Positions 34,249 to 43,072 of a DNA stretch of 64,000 nt are shown here, one piece after another; position 1 is the stretch's first letter; each line of letters begins with the position of its first letter. Source of the stretch: JACQAP01 sp035275265 (GTDB taxonomy: Bacteria; Pseudomonadota; Gammaproteobacteria; Burkholderiales; JACQAP01); contig DATENC010000026.1 in assembly GCA_035275265.1 (NCBI GenBank), positions 496,001-560,000 on the forward strand, given 5' to 3'. The notes beneath the pieces were generated by a model that was not told the DNA's origin, did not search any database, and saw only the letters and a list, made by a program, of their open reading frames with translations. A program made the position numbers and the translations under genes.

Positions 34249-35489
34249 TGCTTCGCAGGCCTTTCCATCTTGCATTTCGTAGGCAAGACATTGTCCTTCG
34301 CTTCAATGCGCACGTCGGATTTCCAGCCGTAACCGGTGTCGTCGGCGTCGTATTTCACGTCGGTAGTGCCGGCCTTGACGAAAGTCGAAACAAAAAGCGG
34401 CATGATGATCTGGTGGTCATCGGCACGCATCCATACTTCGCCCACACCACCGTCGTAGCGCATATCTTCCAGCGCCTTTGCGATCCTGACCGGATCCGCC
34501 GATCCGGCTTTGTCGATCGCGCGCGCCAGCATCTCGACAAAGTATTTGTAGGCCATGAACCCCCAGTCCTCCTTGAAACGCTTCTTGTAGTCCAGGTAGT
34601 AGCCCCCGAGGGGATGACCGGCGATGTTGGCGTTCCAGCCCGCCACTGTCTTGACGCGGTTGGCGCCGGCAGCACCAAAGGCACGCGGCGTACCCACCAG
34701 AAAGCCATAGTTGGTATAGAACGTCGCGTTCAATCCGGACTCTTCCGCTGACTTGATCAGCAGCGCGAGGTCGCTGCCCCAGTTGCCGGTCAGTACCGTA
34801 TCCGCGCCGCTCGATTTTATCTTTGCGATATAAGGAGAGAAGTCCTTCACTTTCCCCAGCGGGATCAGTTCGTCGCCCACGATCTCGACGTCGGGACGCC
34901 TCTTGCCCAGCATTTCCCTCGCCACGCGCCTGAACGAATGCCCGTATGCGTAGTCCTGGTTGATCATGTAAAGCTTCTTCGCGGACTTCTGTGTCGCCAG
35001 GACACCCGTCAACGCATCGATTTTCATGTCCAGGTTAGCATCGAAGCGAAAGTGCCAGAAATTGCATTTTTCCTCGGTGAGCACCGTATCGGTCGCACCG
35101 TTGTTCAGGTACAGGACTTCGTGCCCGGGGTTGCGCTGGTTGTACTTGACAACGGCGTCGGTCAGCGCGTGTGCTACATGCGAACCGACGCCCTGGGTGA
35201 TCAGGCGGATATCCTGGTCGATTGCCTGCTTGAGCACCACGAGGCTTTCCTGTGGGCTGGACTTATTGTCGAACAACACCAGTTCCAGCGTGACGCCGCC
35301 CAGCACACCGCCGCGAGCATTGATCTCGTCCACCGCCATCTGGGTGTGGCGGCTTCCCATTTCTCCCTGTAGCGCAGCCGGCCCGCTGAACGGATCAATC
35401 ACCGCGATCCTGAGGGTCTCGGCGTCGGCCATCGATACGCCAGCCGACGCCCATGCCAGCACGACGGCACGACAAAAATTTCCGATCAT
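34245..35489 (-). CDS. ABC-type branched-chain amino acid/amide binding protein
   Basis: 414-residue periplasmic binding protein of the LivJ/type-1 family, with a signal peptide ending near SMADA and the start LRIAVIDPFSGPAALQG. Later blocks include INARGGVLGG and YMINQDYAYGHSFRR. These usually supply amino acids, amides or aromatic acids to a LivHMGF permease, but no permease or ATPase genes are in this region, so it is an orphan. The ATG at 35489 has a GGGAG ribosome site. Downstream of the epoxide hydrolase gene (73 bp), so a shared catabolic role is possible. Confidence 0.93.
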   Translation of the reverse strand: MIGNFCRAVVLAWASAGVSMADAETLRIAVIDPFSGPAALQGEMGSRHTQMAVDEINARGGVLGGVTLELVLFDNKSSPQESLVVLKQAIDQDIRLITQGVGSHVAHALTDAVVKYNQRNPGHEVLYLNNGATDTVLTEEKCNFWHFRFDANLDMKIDALTGVLATQKSAKKLYMINQDYAYGHSFRRVAREMLGKRRPDVEIVGDELIPLGKVKDFSPYIAKIKSSGADTVLTGNWGSDLALLIKSAEESGLNATFYTNYGFLVGTPRAFGAAGANRVKTVAGWNANIAGHPLGGYYLDYKKRFKEDWGFMAYKYFVEMLARAIDKAGSADPVRIAKALEDMRYDGGVGEVWMRADDHQIIMPLFVSTFVKAGTTDVKYDADDTGYGWKSDVRIEAKDNVLPTKCKMERPAKQ

Positions 35490-35562
35490 TTTGAGCTCCC
35501 GATCTGTTCAACTGCCGATTGGGTGCGCCAGCACGCTATGGATTGGAGCATCACACGTTCCG

Positions 35563-36717
35563 CTAACGCAACGGGCGAAAGAACTCCCGGATTTCCTTTG
35601 CGAGCAGCTCCGGTTGCTCGAGAGCAGCGAAGTGCCCACCCTTTGGCATTTTGGTCCAACGCCGGATGTCGGAGTACATCTTTTCCGCCAGCGAGCGCGG
35701 CGGACGCAGGATTTCCTTCGGGAATTCGGCGTAGCCCATCGGCACCTCGATCCGTGCGCCGTCCGGAATCGGCCAAGGACCGTGCATGCGCGCGTAGTAG
35801 GGCCAGAACGACGAGCCGATTGCGCCGGTCACCCAGTAAAGCATGATGTTGGTCAACATCGCGTCGCGGTCGATGTAGCCGTCGAAGTCGCCCTTGTGGT
35901 CGCTCCAGGTGTGGAACTTCTCGACGATCCAGGCCGCGAGTCCGACCGGCGAATCGGTGAGAGCGTAGGCCAGCGTCTGCGGTCTGGTGCCCTGGATCCA
36001 CGTGTAGCCCGTTTCTTCCTTCATCCAGTGTGCGCGTTGCTCGAAATAAAGTTTCTCGTCCTCGGTCGGTTGTTCGGGAAGCGGGGTATCGCGCCTCAGG
36101 CTCAGAAGGTTGATGTGAATGCCGGCAAGCCTTTGGGGGTAGGCGTACCCGAGGCGCGAGGTGACGAACGCGCCCCAGTCGCCACCCTGTGCGGCAAAGC
36201 GCTTGTTGCCAAGTACGTCTGTCATCAACTCCGCAAATACGTCGGCAATCTGCTCGACCGAGAAACGCGGCTGGTTCGGCGCAAAAGAGAAGGTGTAACC
36301 AGGGAGCGATGGCGCGACGACTGTGAAGGCGTCCGCTGCAGCCCCGCCGAAGCGTGCAGGGTCCGTGAGCATTGGAATCAGTTTGTGAAATTCGTGCACC
36401 GATCCCGGCCAGCCATGCGAGATCAACAGCGGCATCGGCTTGGGACCTTTGCCTTCCTCGCGGATGTAGTGAACATCGATTCCAGCGAGCCTGACCTTGT
36501 ACTGGTTGAAGCGGTTGAGCACGGCTTCGTGCTTGCGCCAGTCGTAGCGGTCGCGCCAGTACTCCACCAGCGATTTCAGGTAAGGCAGATCCGTACCGTA
36601 CTTCCAGTGGTTGTCCGGTACTTCGTCCGGCCACCGAACCTGCGCGAGTCGAAGTTTGAGGTCGGTGAGCACGTCATCTCCGACATGCAGGCGGAACGGG
36701 GTCGGGGCAGCGGTCAT
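35563..36717 (-). CDS. Epoxide hydrolase (EHN-type, microsomal-like)
   Basis: A 384-residue alpha/beta hydrolase with an N-terminal EHN domain (FRLHVGDDVLTDLKLRLAQVRWPDE) as in juvenile-hormone/microsomal epoxide hydrolases. The nucleophile Asp is in QGGDWGAFV, the oxyanion region in LLISHGWPGS, the catalytic His in PKGGHFAALEQPE, and tyrosines of the lid (YTWIQGTRPQT) are present. It opens epoxides to diols. No signal peptide. The ATG at 36717 gives the normal family N-terminus. Followed by the orphan binding protein. Confidence 0.92.
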   Translation of the reverse strand: MTAAPTPFRLHVGDDVLTDLKLRLAQVRWPDEVPDNHWKYGTDLPYLKSLVEYWRDRYDWRKHEAVLNRFNQYKVRLAGIDVHYIREEGKGPKPMPLLISHGWPGSVHEFHKLIPMLTDPARFGGAAADAFTVVAPSLPGYTFSFAPNQPRFSVEQIADVFAELMTDVLGNKRFAAQGGDWGAFVTSRLGYAYPQRLAGIHINLLSLRRDTPLPEQPTEDEKLYFEQRAHWMKEETGYTWIQGTRPQTLAYALTDSPVGLAAWIVEKFHTWSDHKGDFDGYIDRDAMLTNIMLYWVTGAIGSSFWPYYARMHGPWPIPDGARIEVPMGYAEFPKEILRPPRSLAEKMYSDIRRWTKMPKGGHFAALEQPELLAKEIREFFRPLR

Positions 36718-36823
36718 GATTTCTTCAGGTCAAGCGACGAGTGTTGGTCTTCGCGGGAGCAGACGGCCAATATTTTGCCGCAATCCGATTGATACGCGCT
36801 GCGAATGGCGGCGGCAGACTGAG

Positions 36824-37468
36824 TTACTGGTGATAGGACTTGGATGCCTGCTGATCGTCCTGTGCGTCGCAATTCGCCTTGTTGGCGTGGAAGCCCACGC
36901 GATAAGAACTGCCGACCAGCATCAGAAAGGACTTCTGTATTGCGTATGCCTCGATCTCGCGGTAGTACCAGCGGTCGCAGGGCTTGGAGTCTCCGCGTTC
37001 GTGATTGAGCTCCTGCACGTAGTGAACCAGTTCGTGGAGCAGCACCGAACGATCGAACAGGTTGGTTTCCGGCTTGAGACCCTCGTTCAGGAAAATCCCT
37101 TCGCCGGGTTGATACGTGGCCAGCACGCGGCACTGGCGGGTACAGGCCAACTCCTCCAGCCTCTCATGCGGAACACGAAAGATTTCCGGAGCGAAAGCAG
37201 GTCGTGGGTACTTGGAAAGTTGATCGATGGCGGACAGCAGGGCCGGTACCAGTTCGGCCTCGGTAAGCGGGCTGGTGTCGCCCAGATACGGGTCTAATTC
37301 GGAGTGCCCTTTTTCCACATAATTACTGTACATGCCCTCGGAGTCGACGCCGTTCCGCTTCGCCTTCGTGTGTTTATCGGCAGCGAGCGCGGGCCACGCA
37401 AGGCTTAGCGAGACCAAAACACCAAGCAACGACGTCCGGATCAGGCGGCGAAAACAAAACGATCGCAT
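36824..37468 (-). CDS. Secreted HExxH protein, DUF6647-like
   Basis: A 214-residue protein with a signal peptide (MRSFCFRRLIRTSLLGVLVSLSL.., cleavage after PALA). HELVHYVQ at residues 145-152 is a zinc-binding HExxH motif, and a downstream CDRWYYREIEAYA supplies a possible third glutamate ligand (REIEAYA), like gluzincin peptidases. Four cysteines may form disulfides. It is probably a small periplasmic metallopeptidase or a zinc-binding relative; I am not certain of the family name. Good AAGGA ribosome site. Confidence 0.8.
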   Translation of the reverse strand: MRSFCFRRLIRTSLLGVLVSLSLAWPALAADKHTKAKRNGVDSEGMYSNYVEKGHSELDPYLGDTSPLTEAELVPALLSAIDQLSKYPRPAFAPEIFRVPHERLEELACTRQCRVLATYQPGEGIFLNEGLKPETNLFDRSVLLHELVHYVQELNHERGDSKPCDRWYYREIEAYAIQKSFLMLVGSSYRVGFHANKANCDAQDDQQASKSYHQ

Positions 37469-37502
37469 GCAAATCCTTTCCTCGACCGCTGACGCCGGAG
37501 TT

Positions 37503-38501
37503 CTACGACGGCGCTATCAGCCGCTGTATCTCCCCGTCCCAGCGCCAGACGGCATTGGCACGAAGGTGCGTTCCACCCAGCCACCTGTCGATCGACTGAA
37601 GTTTAACCGCGTCCCCGCGGTTCTCCAAGACTTCTCGCCCGGCACGCGTAAGCGTCAGGCGCTGGCAATCGAACGCCCGAGGTTCCAGTTCCGGGGGCGG
37701 ATGGTGGAATGGCTTCCCGCCCTTCATCGTCAGCAATGGTTCGGAACCGCGGGTAAGCCCGGCAAGCGTGCGCCAGAAAGGCCAGTCACCGAGGAAGGGG
37801 CGTTGTTCCAGCGCCCTCAACTCCGAGAAAATTTCACCGGGACGCTCGATGCCCTGCGCTACGATTGCGAGCGCGCGACGTTCGGTCAGCGACAATCCGT
37901 TGCCGGCAGACGGCAATTCCTCAAGAAGGCGCAGGAGCGCGTCGCGCAAATAGGGAAGCGGCGGTACCTCCGATGCGAGCAAACCAGCAAGCGCAACGGG
38001 TGTGGACTGACGGAAAGCGGTCCATGCTCCACACGCAGCCTCGAAGTGATCGCGGGTAGCCGGAATTCTGGTGTCGAGCAGGCCGACCAACTGCGCCGGG
38101 GTCAGTTGTCCCAAACCGAGGAATCGATCGATACCGGGATAACTCCCGACAACGATCAGCGAAATCGACGCGCGTTGCGGCTGCTGTCCAAGCCAGTCCA
38201 GCACCTGCAACAAATGCAGTTGATCGTAGAGGTCGTGCTCGAACCAGAGCACGACCTCCTTGTATTCGGCATGGCGCGAGAGCAGTGCATCACGGCTCGT
38301 GAATTGAGCGGCAATCGATGCTTCGTCGCCGTAACCGCATTCGGCCAGGTAGCGCGCGCGAATGGCGGAAAGCTCTTTCAGAGATACCGTTGCGGGCACC
38401 GGACCTTCGTGCAGCACGTCGCGCCACGGCAGATATTCGCCAGGCAAGTTGCCGTCGCGCATACGCGCGACCGCGATGTCACCGTTGGTGATGTGCAGCA
38501 T
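37503..38501 (-). CDS. DUF1835 domain protein
   Basis: 332 residues. The N-terminal MLHITNGDIAVA and LPWRDVLHEGPVP are the hallmark of DUF1835, a domain often found with DUF3658 in uncharacterised proteins. The C-terminal part contains a winged-helix-like segment (LSLTERRALAIVAQGI and WRTLAGLTRG). No signal peptide or membrane segment; cytosolic. No function is known for the family. It begins 34 bp before the HExxH gene in the same direction. Confidence 0.85.
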   Translation of the reverse strand: MLHITNGDIAVARMRDGNLPGEYLPWRDVLHEGPVPATVSLKELSAIRARYLAECGYGDEASIAAQFTSRDALLSRHAEYKEVVLWFEHDLYDQLHLLQVLDWLGQQPQRASISLIVVGSYPGIDRFLGLGQLTPAQLVGLLDTRIPATRDHFEAACGAWTAFRQSTPVALAGLLASEVPPLPYLRDALLRLLEELPSAGNGLSLTERRALAIVAQGIERPGEIFSELRALEQRPFLGDWPFWRTLAGLTRGSEPLLTMKGGKPFHHPPPELEPRAFDCQRLTLTRAGREVLENRGDAVKLQSIDRWLGGTHLRANAVWRWDGEIQRLIAPS

Positions 38502-38620
38502 GGAATTGAACTACCGGACAGACATCCGATCCCGCATCAGGCGCCCTCAATTTTCAATTGAGACGCCCGTTGTAACTACCGCATCTCCGTCGTGTTCCTG
38601 CTACCGGGAAATCGTGAAAA

Positions 38621-39487
38621 TCATGTGGACTTCCTACCGGGGCCGAGAGGTTTCATTGGCTCCGGCGCCGCGGGCCGGGTCAGCGCATCGATGGCGGCCG
38701 CCCTCTCCTTGGCTCGCGCAAGTTGCTCCGCATCGAGCCGTGTACCTAGTTCATCGAGATCGCGCCGGTTCTGCTTCGCCTCGTCGGCGTCCTCCGGAGG
38801 AAAACGCAAATCGGCAACGCTGTACCACGCGTGCGCCTCCACCGGATCGGCAATCACTCCGCGTCCTTCCGCATACATCGCGCCGATACGGTGCATTGAG
38901 GAACCGTCGCCCTTGTCCGCGGCCTTCCGGAACCAGTTCAACGCCGCAGCGTAGTCTTGATCGACGCCTTTGCCTGCTTCGTAAAGCAAGCCGAGGTTGT
39001 ACATGGCCATGCGGTCGCCCTGTTGCGCACCGCTTAGGTACCAGGTCAACGCCATGATCAGGCTCTGTTCGACGCCTAGACCTTTTTCATAGAGATCGCC
39101 CACGTTGTTCATTGCCCAGGCGTTGCCGAGAAACGCAGCCTGGTGCCACCACTCGAACGCCTTCTTGTAGTCCTGTTCGACGCCGTTGCCTTTGGCATAC
39201 AGCAGCCCGATGTTGTTCATCGCCACCGGGTAGCCGCGCATGGCCGCTTCCTTCCACCAGTTAAACGCTTCAGCGTAGCTTTGCTTGCCGTTGTAGCCCT
39301 TGGCCCAGAGCAGGCCCACATTGTTCATCGCGCGAACATCGCCCTGGCGCAGTAGCTGCGCGAGATTGGCCGGGTCGAGCATGTCCCGGCCGGGGATGAG
39401 ATCGGTGAAGGTCTCTTCCTGCTCGACCGCCCACGCGGTACAGGACAGGGAGAGTAGAACAGCAAAGACCAGGGAACGGAGCTTCAA
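38621..39487 (-). CDS. Sel1-repeat protein, exported
   Basis: 288 residues with five Sel1 (TPR-like) repeats of 36 residues between about 40 and 225 (e.g. AMNNIGLLYAKGNGVEQDY, AMYNLGLLYEAGKGVDQDY). The start is a TTG at 39487: it is preceded by an excellent ribosome site (AGGAGGTAATC) and makes MKLRSLVFAVLLSLSCTAWA a clean signal peptide. An upstream ATG (39529) would bury the signal. Sel1 proteins act in protein-protein interaction or envelope regulation. C-terminal 60 residues are charged and proline-rich. Confidence 0.88.
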   Translation of the reverse strand: MKLRSLVFAVLLSLSCTAWAVEQEETFTDLIPGRDMLDPANLAQLLRQGDVRAMNNVGLLWAKGYNGKQSYAEAFNWWKEAAMRGYPVAMNNIGLLYAKGNGVEQDYKKAFEWWHQAAFLGNAWAMNNVGDLYEKGLGVEQSLIMALTWYLSGAQQGDRMAMYNLGLLYEAGKGVDQDYAAALNWFRKAADKGDGSSMHRIGAMYAEGRGVIADPVEAHAWYSVADLRFPPEDADEAKQNRRDLDELGTRLDAEQLARAKERAAAIDALTRPAAPEPMKPLGPGRKST

Positions 39488-39560
39488 GATTACCTCCTGG
39501 AAATCGGACCAGGCGATCGCCCGGTTCAATGGATAGACCGGTTTCTGGGGTTCCGGGTTC

Positions 39561-40427
39561 CTAGGATGCTTTCAAAAGGAAGGGATTCAGGTCGCGCAAC
39601 AACTCGTCGGGGGCTTCCTCGGGGATGAAATGTCCGCACTGAACCGGGTGCCCGCGCACGTTGACAGCCTTCTCCTTCCAACAGCCTAGTACATCGAACA
39701 GGGTGTGCATCTTCCCGTGCTCTCCCCAGATCGCCAGCACCGGGCAGGCAAGCTTTTTCCCCAGATCGCGTTCGTCGTCGGCAATATCCACTGTCGCCGC
39801 CGCGCGGTAGTCTTCGAGACCTGCACGGATCGTCCCGGGAAGTTTGAACGCACGAAGGTAATCCTGGAACATCGGCTCCTCGATGGCATCCTGGCGATAG
39901 CACAACGCCCTGAACATATGCCGTAGAAATGGCTCGGCGCTGTTGGCTATCATGATCTCGGGCAGATCCGGCACCTGGAAGAAGAACCAGTGCCAGTACG
40001 CGGCGGCAAGTTCCTTACCGGCGTCCCGGAACACGGTGTGCGTGGGCACGATGTCGAGCACAGCGAGGTTTCGCACGGCGTCCGGATAGTCCATGGCCAA
40101 GCGGTGCGCCACCCGCGCCCCGCGGTCGTGCCCGACCAGTCCATAGCTTTCGAATCCAAGCGCGGACATCGTCTCGCTGATGTCTTTCGCCATGCTGCGT
40201 TTGTCGTAACCATCGCGCGGTTTTTCAGAGTCGCCGTACCCGCGCAAGTCTGGGCACACCACGGTGAACCGATTGAGCAGACCCGGAACGACTTTGCGCC
40301 ACATCTGTCCGGTTTGCGGATAGCCATGGAGCAATACCACCGGATCGCCCTTGCCGCCGACCCACGCGTTGATGCGCACGCCGTTGGCGCGAATGGTTTG
40401 CTGCTGCATGCCGGGCATGAAAGTCAT
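39561..40427 (-). CDS. Haloacetate (fluoroacetate) dehalogenase-like alpha/beta hydrolase
   Basis: A 288-residue hydrolase with an aspartate nucleophile in GHDRGARV (Asp101). Compared from memory with the crystallised fluoroacetate dehalogenase RPA1163, all key positions have counterparts: Asp101, Arg102 and Arg105 (carboxylate binding), Asp125 in LDIVPT, the halide pocket His146-Trp147 (YWHWFFF), Tyr207 and the catalytic His266 (CGHFIPEE). Spacing is offset by a constant 9 then 12-14 residues. It would replace halogen on haloacetates with hydroxyl, giving glycolate. The ATG at 40427 has no Shine-Dalgarno sequence; the heptad repeat lies directly upstream. Confidence 0.88.
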   Translation of the reverse strand: MTFMPGMQQQTIRANGVRINAWVGGKGDPVVLLHGYPQTGQMWRKVVPGLLNRFTVVCPDLRGYGDSEKPRDGYDKRSMAKDISETMSALGFESYGLVGHDRGARVAHRLAMDYPDAVRNLAVLDIVPTHTVFRDAGKELAAAYWHWFFFQVPDLPEIMIANSAEPFLRHMFRALCYRQDAIEEPMFQDYLRAFKLPGTIRAGLEDYRAAATVDIADDERDLGKKLACPVLAIWGEHGKMHTLFDVLGCWKEKAVNVRGHPVQCGHFIPEEAPDELLRDLNPFLLKAS

Positions 40428-40432
40428 AAAAG

Positions 40433-40565
40433 CGTGAATGGGTGAATGAGTGAAGGGTGAAGGGAAAGAGCTCTAGAGGATTCTCTCGCTTTCGCCGAAG
40501 CACGTGAGTGAGATTTCGGGTTTCTGTTTTTGCCCCTTCACACATTCACCCTTCACGCATTCACG
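40433..40565. repeat. Heptad element E: inverted arrays between aminotransferase and dehalogenase genes
   Basis: The left arm (40433-40464) consists of GTGAATGG, GTGAATGA, GTGAAGG, GTGAAGG. The right arm (40533-40565) is its inverted, imperfect copy. Arms are about 32 bp with a 68-bp spacer. The aminotransferase stop codon (40561-40563) is inside the right arm, and the left arm ends 5 bp before the dehalogenase ATG. Confidence 0.9.
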
Positions 40566-41754
40566 TTTTTAGATACTGGCGCAATCGCTCCACACCTTCG
40601 GCAAGCACAGGGATCGACTTCGGATACGAGAAGCGCACGTGCTGCTTCGCGCGATTGTCGCCGAAGTCGATTCCGGGCGCGATCGCCACGCCGGCCTTCT
40701 CCAGCACGTCCCAGCAAAACTGATAGCTGTCGGAAGTGAGCCGTTCGCAGTTCGCATAGATATAGAACGCCCCCTCGGGCATCACCGGTATGTCGAATCC
40801 AAGCCTGCGCAGTTCCGGCACCAGGAAATCACGCTGCGCACGGAAGGCGTCGCGGCGGTGCTCCAGTAGCGCAATGGTTTCGGGGTGAAACGCGGCGAGT
40901 GCGGCCTTCTGCGCCAATTCCGAGGAAGAGATGAACAGGTTCTGCGCCAGCTTCTCCACCGCCGGCATGATCGTCTCGGGCGCCACCATCCACCCGAGAC
41001 GCCATCCGGTCATGCCGAAATACTTTGAGAAGCTGTTGATGATGAAAATGTCGGCGCCAAACTCGAGCGCACTGCGGTCGCGCTGTCCATACGTCAGGCC
41101 GTGATAAATCTCGTCCACGATGAGCACCCCGCCACGCGCTCGAACCACGGAGTGAATGCGCTCGAGTTCATCGTGCCTGACCAGCGTCCCGGTCGGGTTC
41201 GACGGCGACGCGATCAGTACCGCCGCCGTCTTCGGCGTCCAGTGCTTTTCCACCAGTTTGGCGGTGAGCTGGTAGGCGGTCGAAGCATCCACCGGGATGC
41301 CGACCGGATCGCCCTCCATCGCACGCACGAAATGCCGGTTGCACGGATAGCCGGGATCGGTCATCAACACCCGGTCTCCCGGGGAAAGCAGCGCGCCCAT
41401 CGTGAGCAGCAACGCGCCCGAAGAGCCGGTGGTCACGGCAATCCTCGAAGACGGCACGTTCACTGCGTAGCGCATGCGGTACCAGTCCGAGATTGCGTCC
41501 CTCAATTCGGTGATGCCCAGCGACTGGGTATACGCCACACGGCCGGCCTGAATCGCGCGGATGCCGGCCTCTCCGATCAACGGTGCGGTGGGTGCATCGG
41601 GCTCGCCCACCACCATGTTCGAGATGCTCCGCCCATGCGCCTCCAACTCCCTTGCCCGCGCTATGAGTGCCATCACGTGGAACGGTTCGATGCCGGCCAT
41701 GCGCGAAGCGAGGTGCGGGCTGGCGTTACGGCGAAGGCTTTCGGGGCGATTCAT
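40561..41754 (-). CDS. Class I/II PLP aminotransferase
   Basis: A 397-residue fold-type-I aminotransferase (aspartate/tyrosine type). Marks are SISNMVVGEPDAPTA, PSNPTG, VDEIYHGLTYG and PLP lysine in NSFSKYFGMTGWRLGW. The ATG at 41754 has an AGAGGA ribosome site. The amino acid substrate cannot be assigned. The gene is divergent from the PanE-like reductase and is followed by heptad element E and the dehalogenase-like gene. Confidence 0.93.
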   Translation of the reverse strand: MNRPESLRRNASPHLASRMAGIEPFHVMALIARARELEAHGRSISNMVVGEPDAPTAPLIGEAGIRAIQAGRVAYTQSLGITELRDAISDWYRMRYAVNVPSSRIAVTTGSSGALLLTMGALLSPGDRVLMTDPGYPCNRHFVRAMEGDPVGIPVDASTAYQLTAKLVEKHWTPKTAAVLIASPSNPTGTLVRHDELERIHSVVRARGGVLIVDEIYHGLTYGQRDRSALEFGADIFIINSFSKYFGMTGWRLGWMVAPETIMPAVEKLAQNLFISSSELAQKAALAAFHPETIALLEHRRDAFRAQRDFLVPELRRLGFDIPVMPEGAFYIYANCERLTSDSYQFCWDVLEKAGVAIAPGIDFGDNRAKQHVRFSYPKSIPVLAEGVERLRQYLKT

Positions 41755-41926
41755 CCGGTCCTCTCTTATGCGGTGTCCGAGGCTACTCAATTGCCGATTC
41801 GGCAGACCACGGATGGAATTTTATGCTCCCCTAGTCGTCTGCCGCAATGAAGCCGGTTCAAAAAAATGCGCCGAGCGTCTACCATGACGATCCTTTCATC
41901 CTCTCGGCTCAACGGAGAATCCGGCA

Positions 41927-42862
41927 ATGAAGATTGCGATCATCGGCAGCGGCGGGGTCGGCGGCTATTTCGGCGCCCGCCTGGCTGCGAGCGGACAGGA
42001 TGTCACATTCGTCGCCCGTGGTGCGCACCTCGAAGCCATGCAAAAAAAAGGGCTCAAGATCTTGAGCGCACTCGGCGACCTGCATTTACCAGAAGTGAAA
42101 GCGACCAAGGAAACGGCGATTATCGGTCCGGTCGATGTCGTAATGATCGCGGTAAAACTCTGGGGCACCGAAGAAGCGGCGCAGGCCGCCAAACCGTTGA
42201 TCGCTTCGAACACCGTCGCGGTGTCCTTCCAGAACGGAGTGGTCGCCGTGGATACGCTGCTGCCGATCCTCGGCAAGGAACACGTGATGGGTGGCGTAGC
42301 AAATATCGCCGCGCTCATCGAAGAGCCTGGCGTGATTCGCCACAATGGCAGCATGGCCAACCTGTTTTTCGGAGAGCTCGATGGCAAACCTTCACCAAGA
42401 TCGCAGGCGTTGCTCGTTGCCTGCAAGATCGCCAACATCCAGGCCGAGGTTGTCACCGACATCAACAGGTCGATCTGGGAAAAGTTCGTGCGCCTGGTTA
42501 CGCTATCGGCTCTGACATCACTGACCCGGATGCCGATCGGGCCGATCCGCTCCGACCCGGACACCCGCGCATTGATGCAACAGGTAATGGAAGAAGTGAT
42601 GGCGATCGGAAAAGCCAGAGGCGTGAATTTCGATGCCGGGCTCATCGCTGACCAGATGTCCAGAGTCGATGGCTATCCGGCCACGATGGTTGCGTCGATG
42701 TGCGGCGATTTGCGTCGCGGCAACCGTCTGGAACTGCCCTGGCTGTCCGGCACCGTAGCCAGGCTCGGTGATGAGCTCAGCATCCCGACACCGGCCAATC
42801 ATTTCGTGTACGCAGCGCTCAAGCTCTATGCCAACGGGCGTCCTGCCGAAGCGCAAGTCTAA
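41927..42862 (+). CDS. PanE/ApbA-family ketopantoate reductase-like
   Basis: A 311-residue NADPH-dependent 2-oxoacid reductase. The Rossmann motif GSGGVGGYFGARLA is at residues 7-20; the C-terminal domain has the catalytic Lys in WEKFVRLVTLSALTSL and the VASMCGDLRRGNRLELPWLSG block. Ketopantoate reductase makes pantoate for CoA; distant paralogues act on other oxoacids, and the neighbours (racemase-like, D-2-hydroxyacid dehydrogenase) make that plausible here. SD GGAGAA upstream of the ATG. Confidence 0.9.
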   Translation: MKIAIIGSGGVGGYFGARLAASGQDVTFVARGAHLEAMQKKGLKILSALGDLHLPEVKATKETAIIGPVDVVMIAVKLWGTEEAAQAAKPLIASNTVAVSFQNGVVAVDTLLPILGKEHVMGGVANIAALIEEPGVIRHNGSMANLFFGELDGKPSPRSQALLVACKIANIQAEVVTDINRSIWEKFVRLVTLSALTSLTRMPIGPIRSDPDTRALMQQVMEEVMAIGKARGVNFDAGLIADQMSRVDGYPATMVASMCGDLRRGNRLELPWLSGTVARLGDELSIPTPANHFVYAALKLYANGRPAEAQV

Positions 42863-42871
42863 ATATCTACG

Positions 42872-43051
42872 CCCAACACAGAGGCACAGAGAACACAGAG
42901 GTCACAGAGGAAAACAAAGTCCCGATTGTTTCGATGCGGCATCGAACACTCCCGCAATTGGTCGCGACATTTTCACTGGCCCACGAATTATCACCTATTC
43001 ATCTATTGCTCTTCTCCGTGTCCTCGGCGCTCTCTGTGCCTCTGTGTTGGG
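42872..43051. repeat. Element F: inverted CACAGAG arrays between panE-like and racemase-like genes
   Basis: The left arm has CACAGAG units starting at 42877, 42885, 42894 and 42903. The right arm has CTCTGTG units at 43032 and 43040. A 21-bp exact inverted repeat joins 42872-42892 and 43031-43051, with 138 bp between. Different core sequence from the GTGARGG arrays but the same organisation. Confidence 0.88.
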
Positions 43052-43072
43052 TTTTGACTTTGGGAGATAACC

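Noticed and set aside
35026..36792. 588-codon open frame on the plus strand
   Set aside because: Antisense across two real genes (binding protein and epoxide hydrolase) and the gap between; not protein-like.
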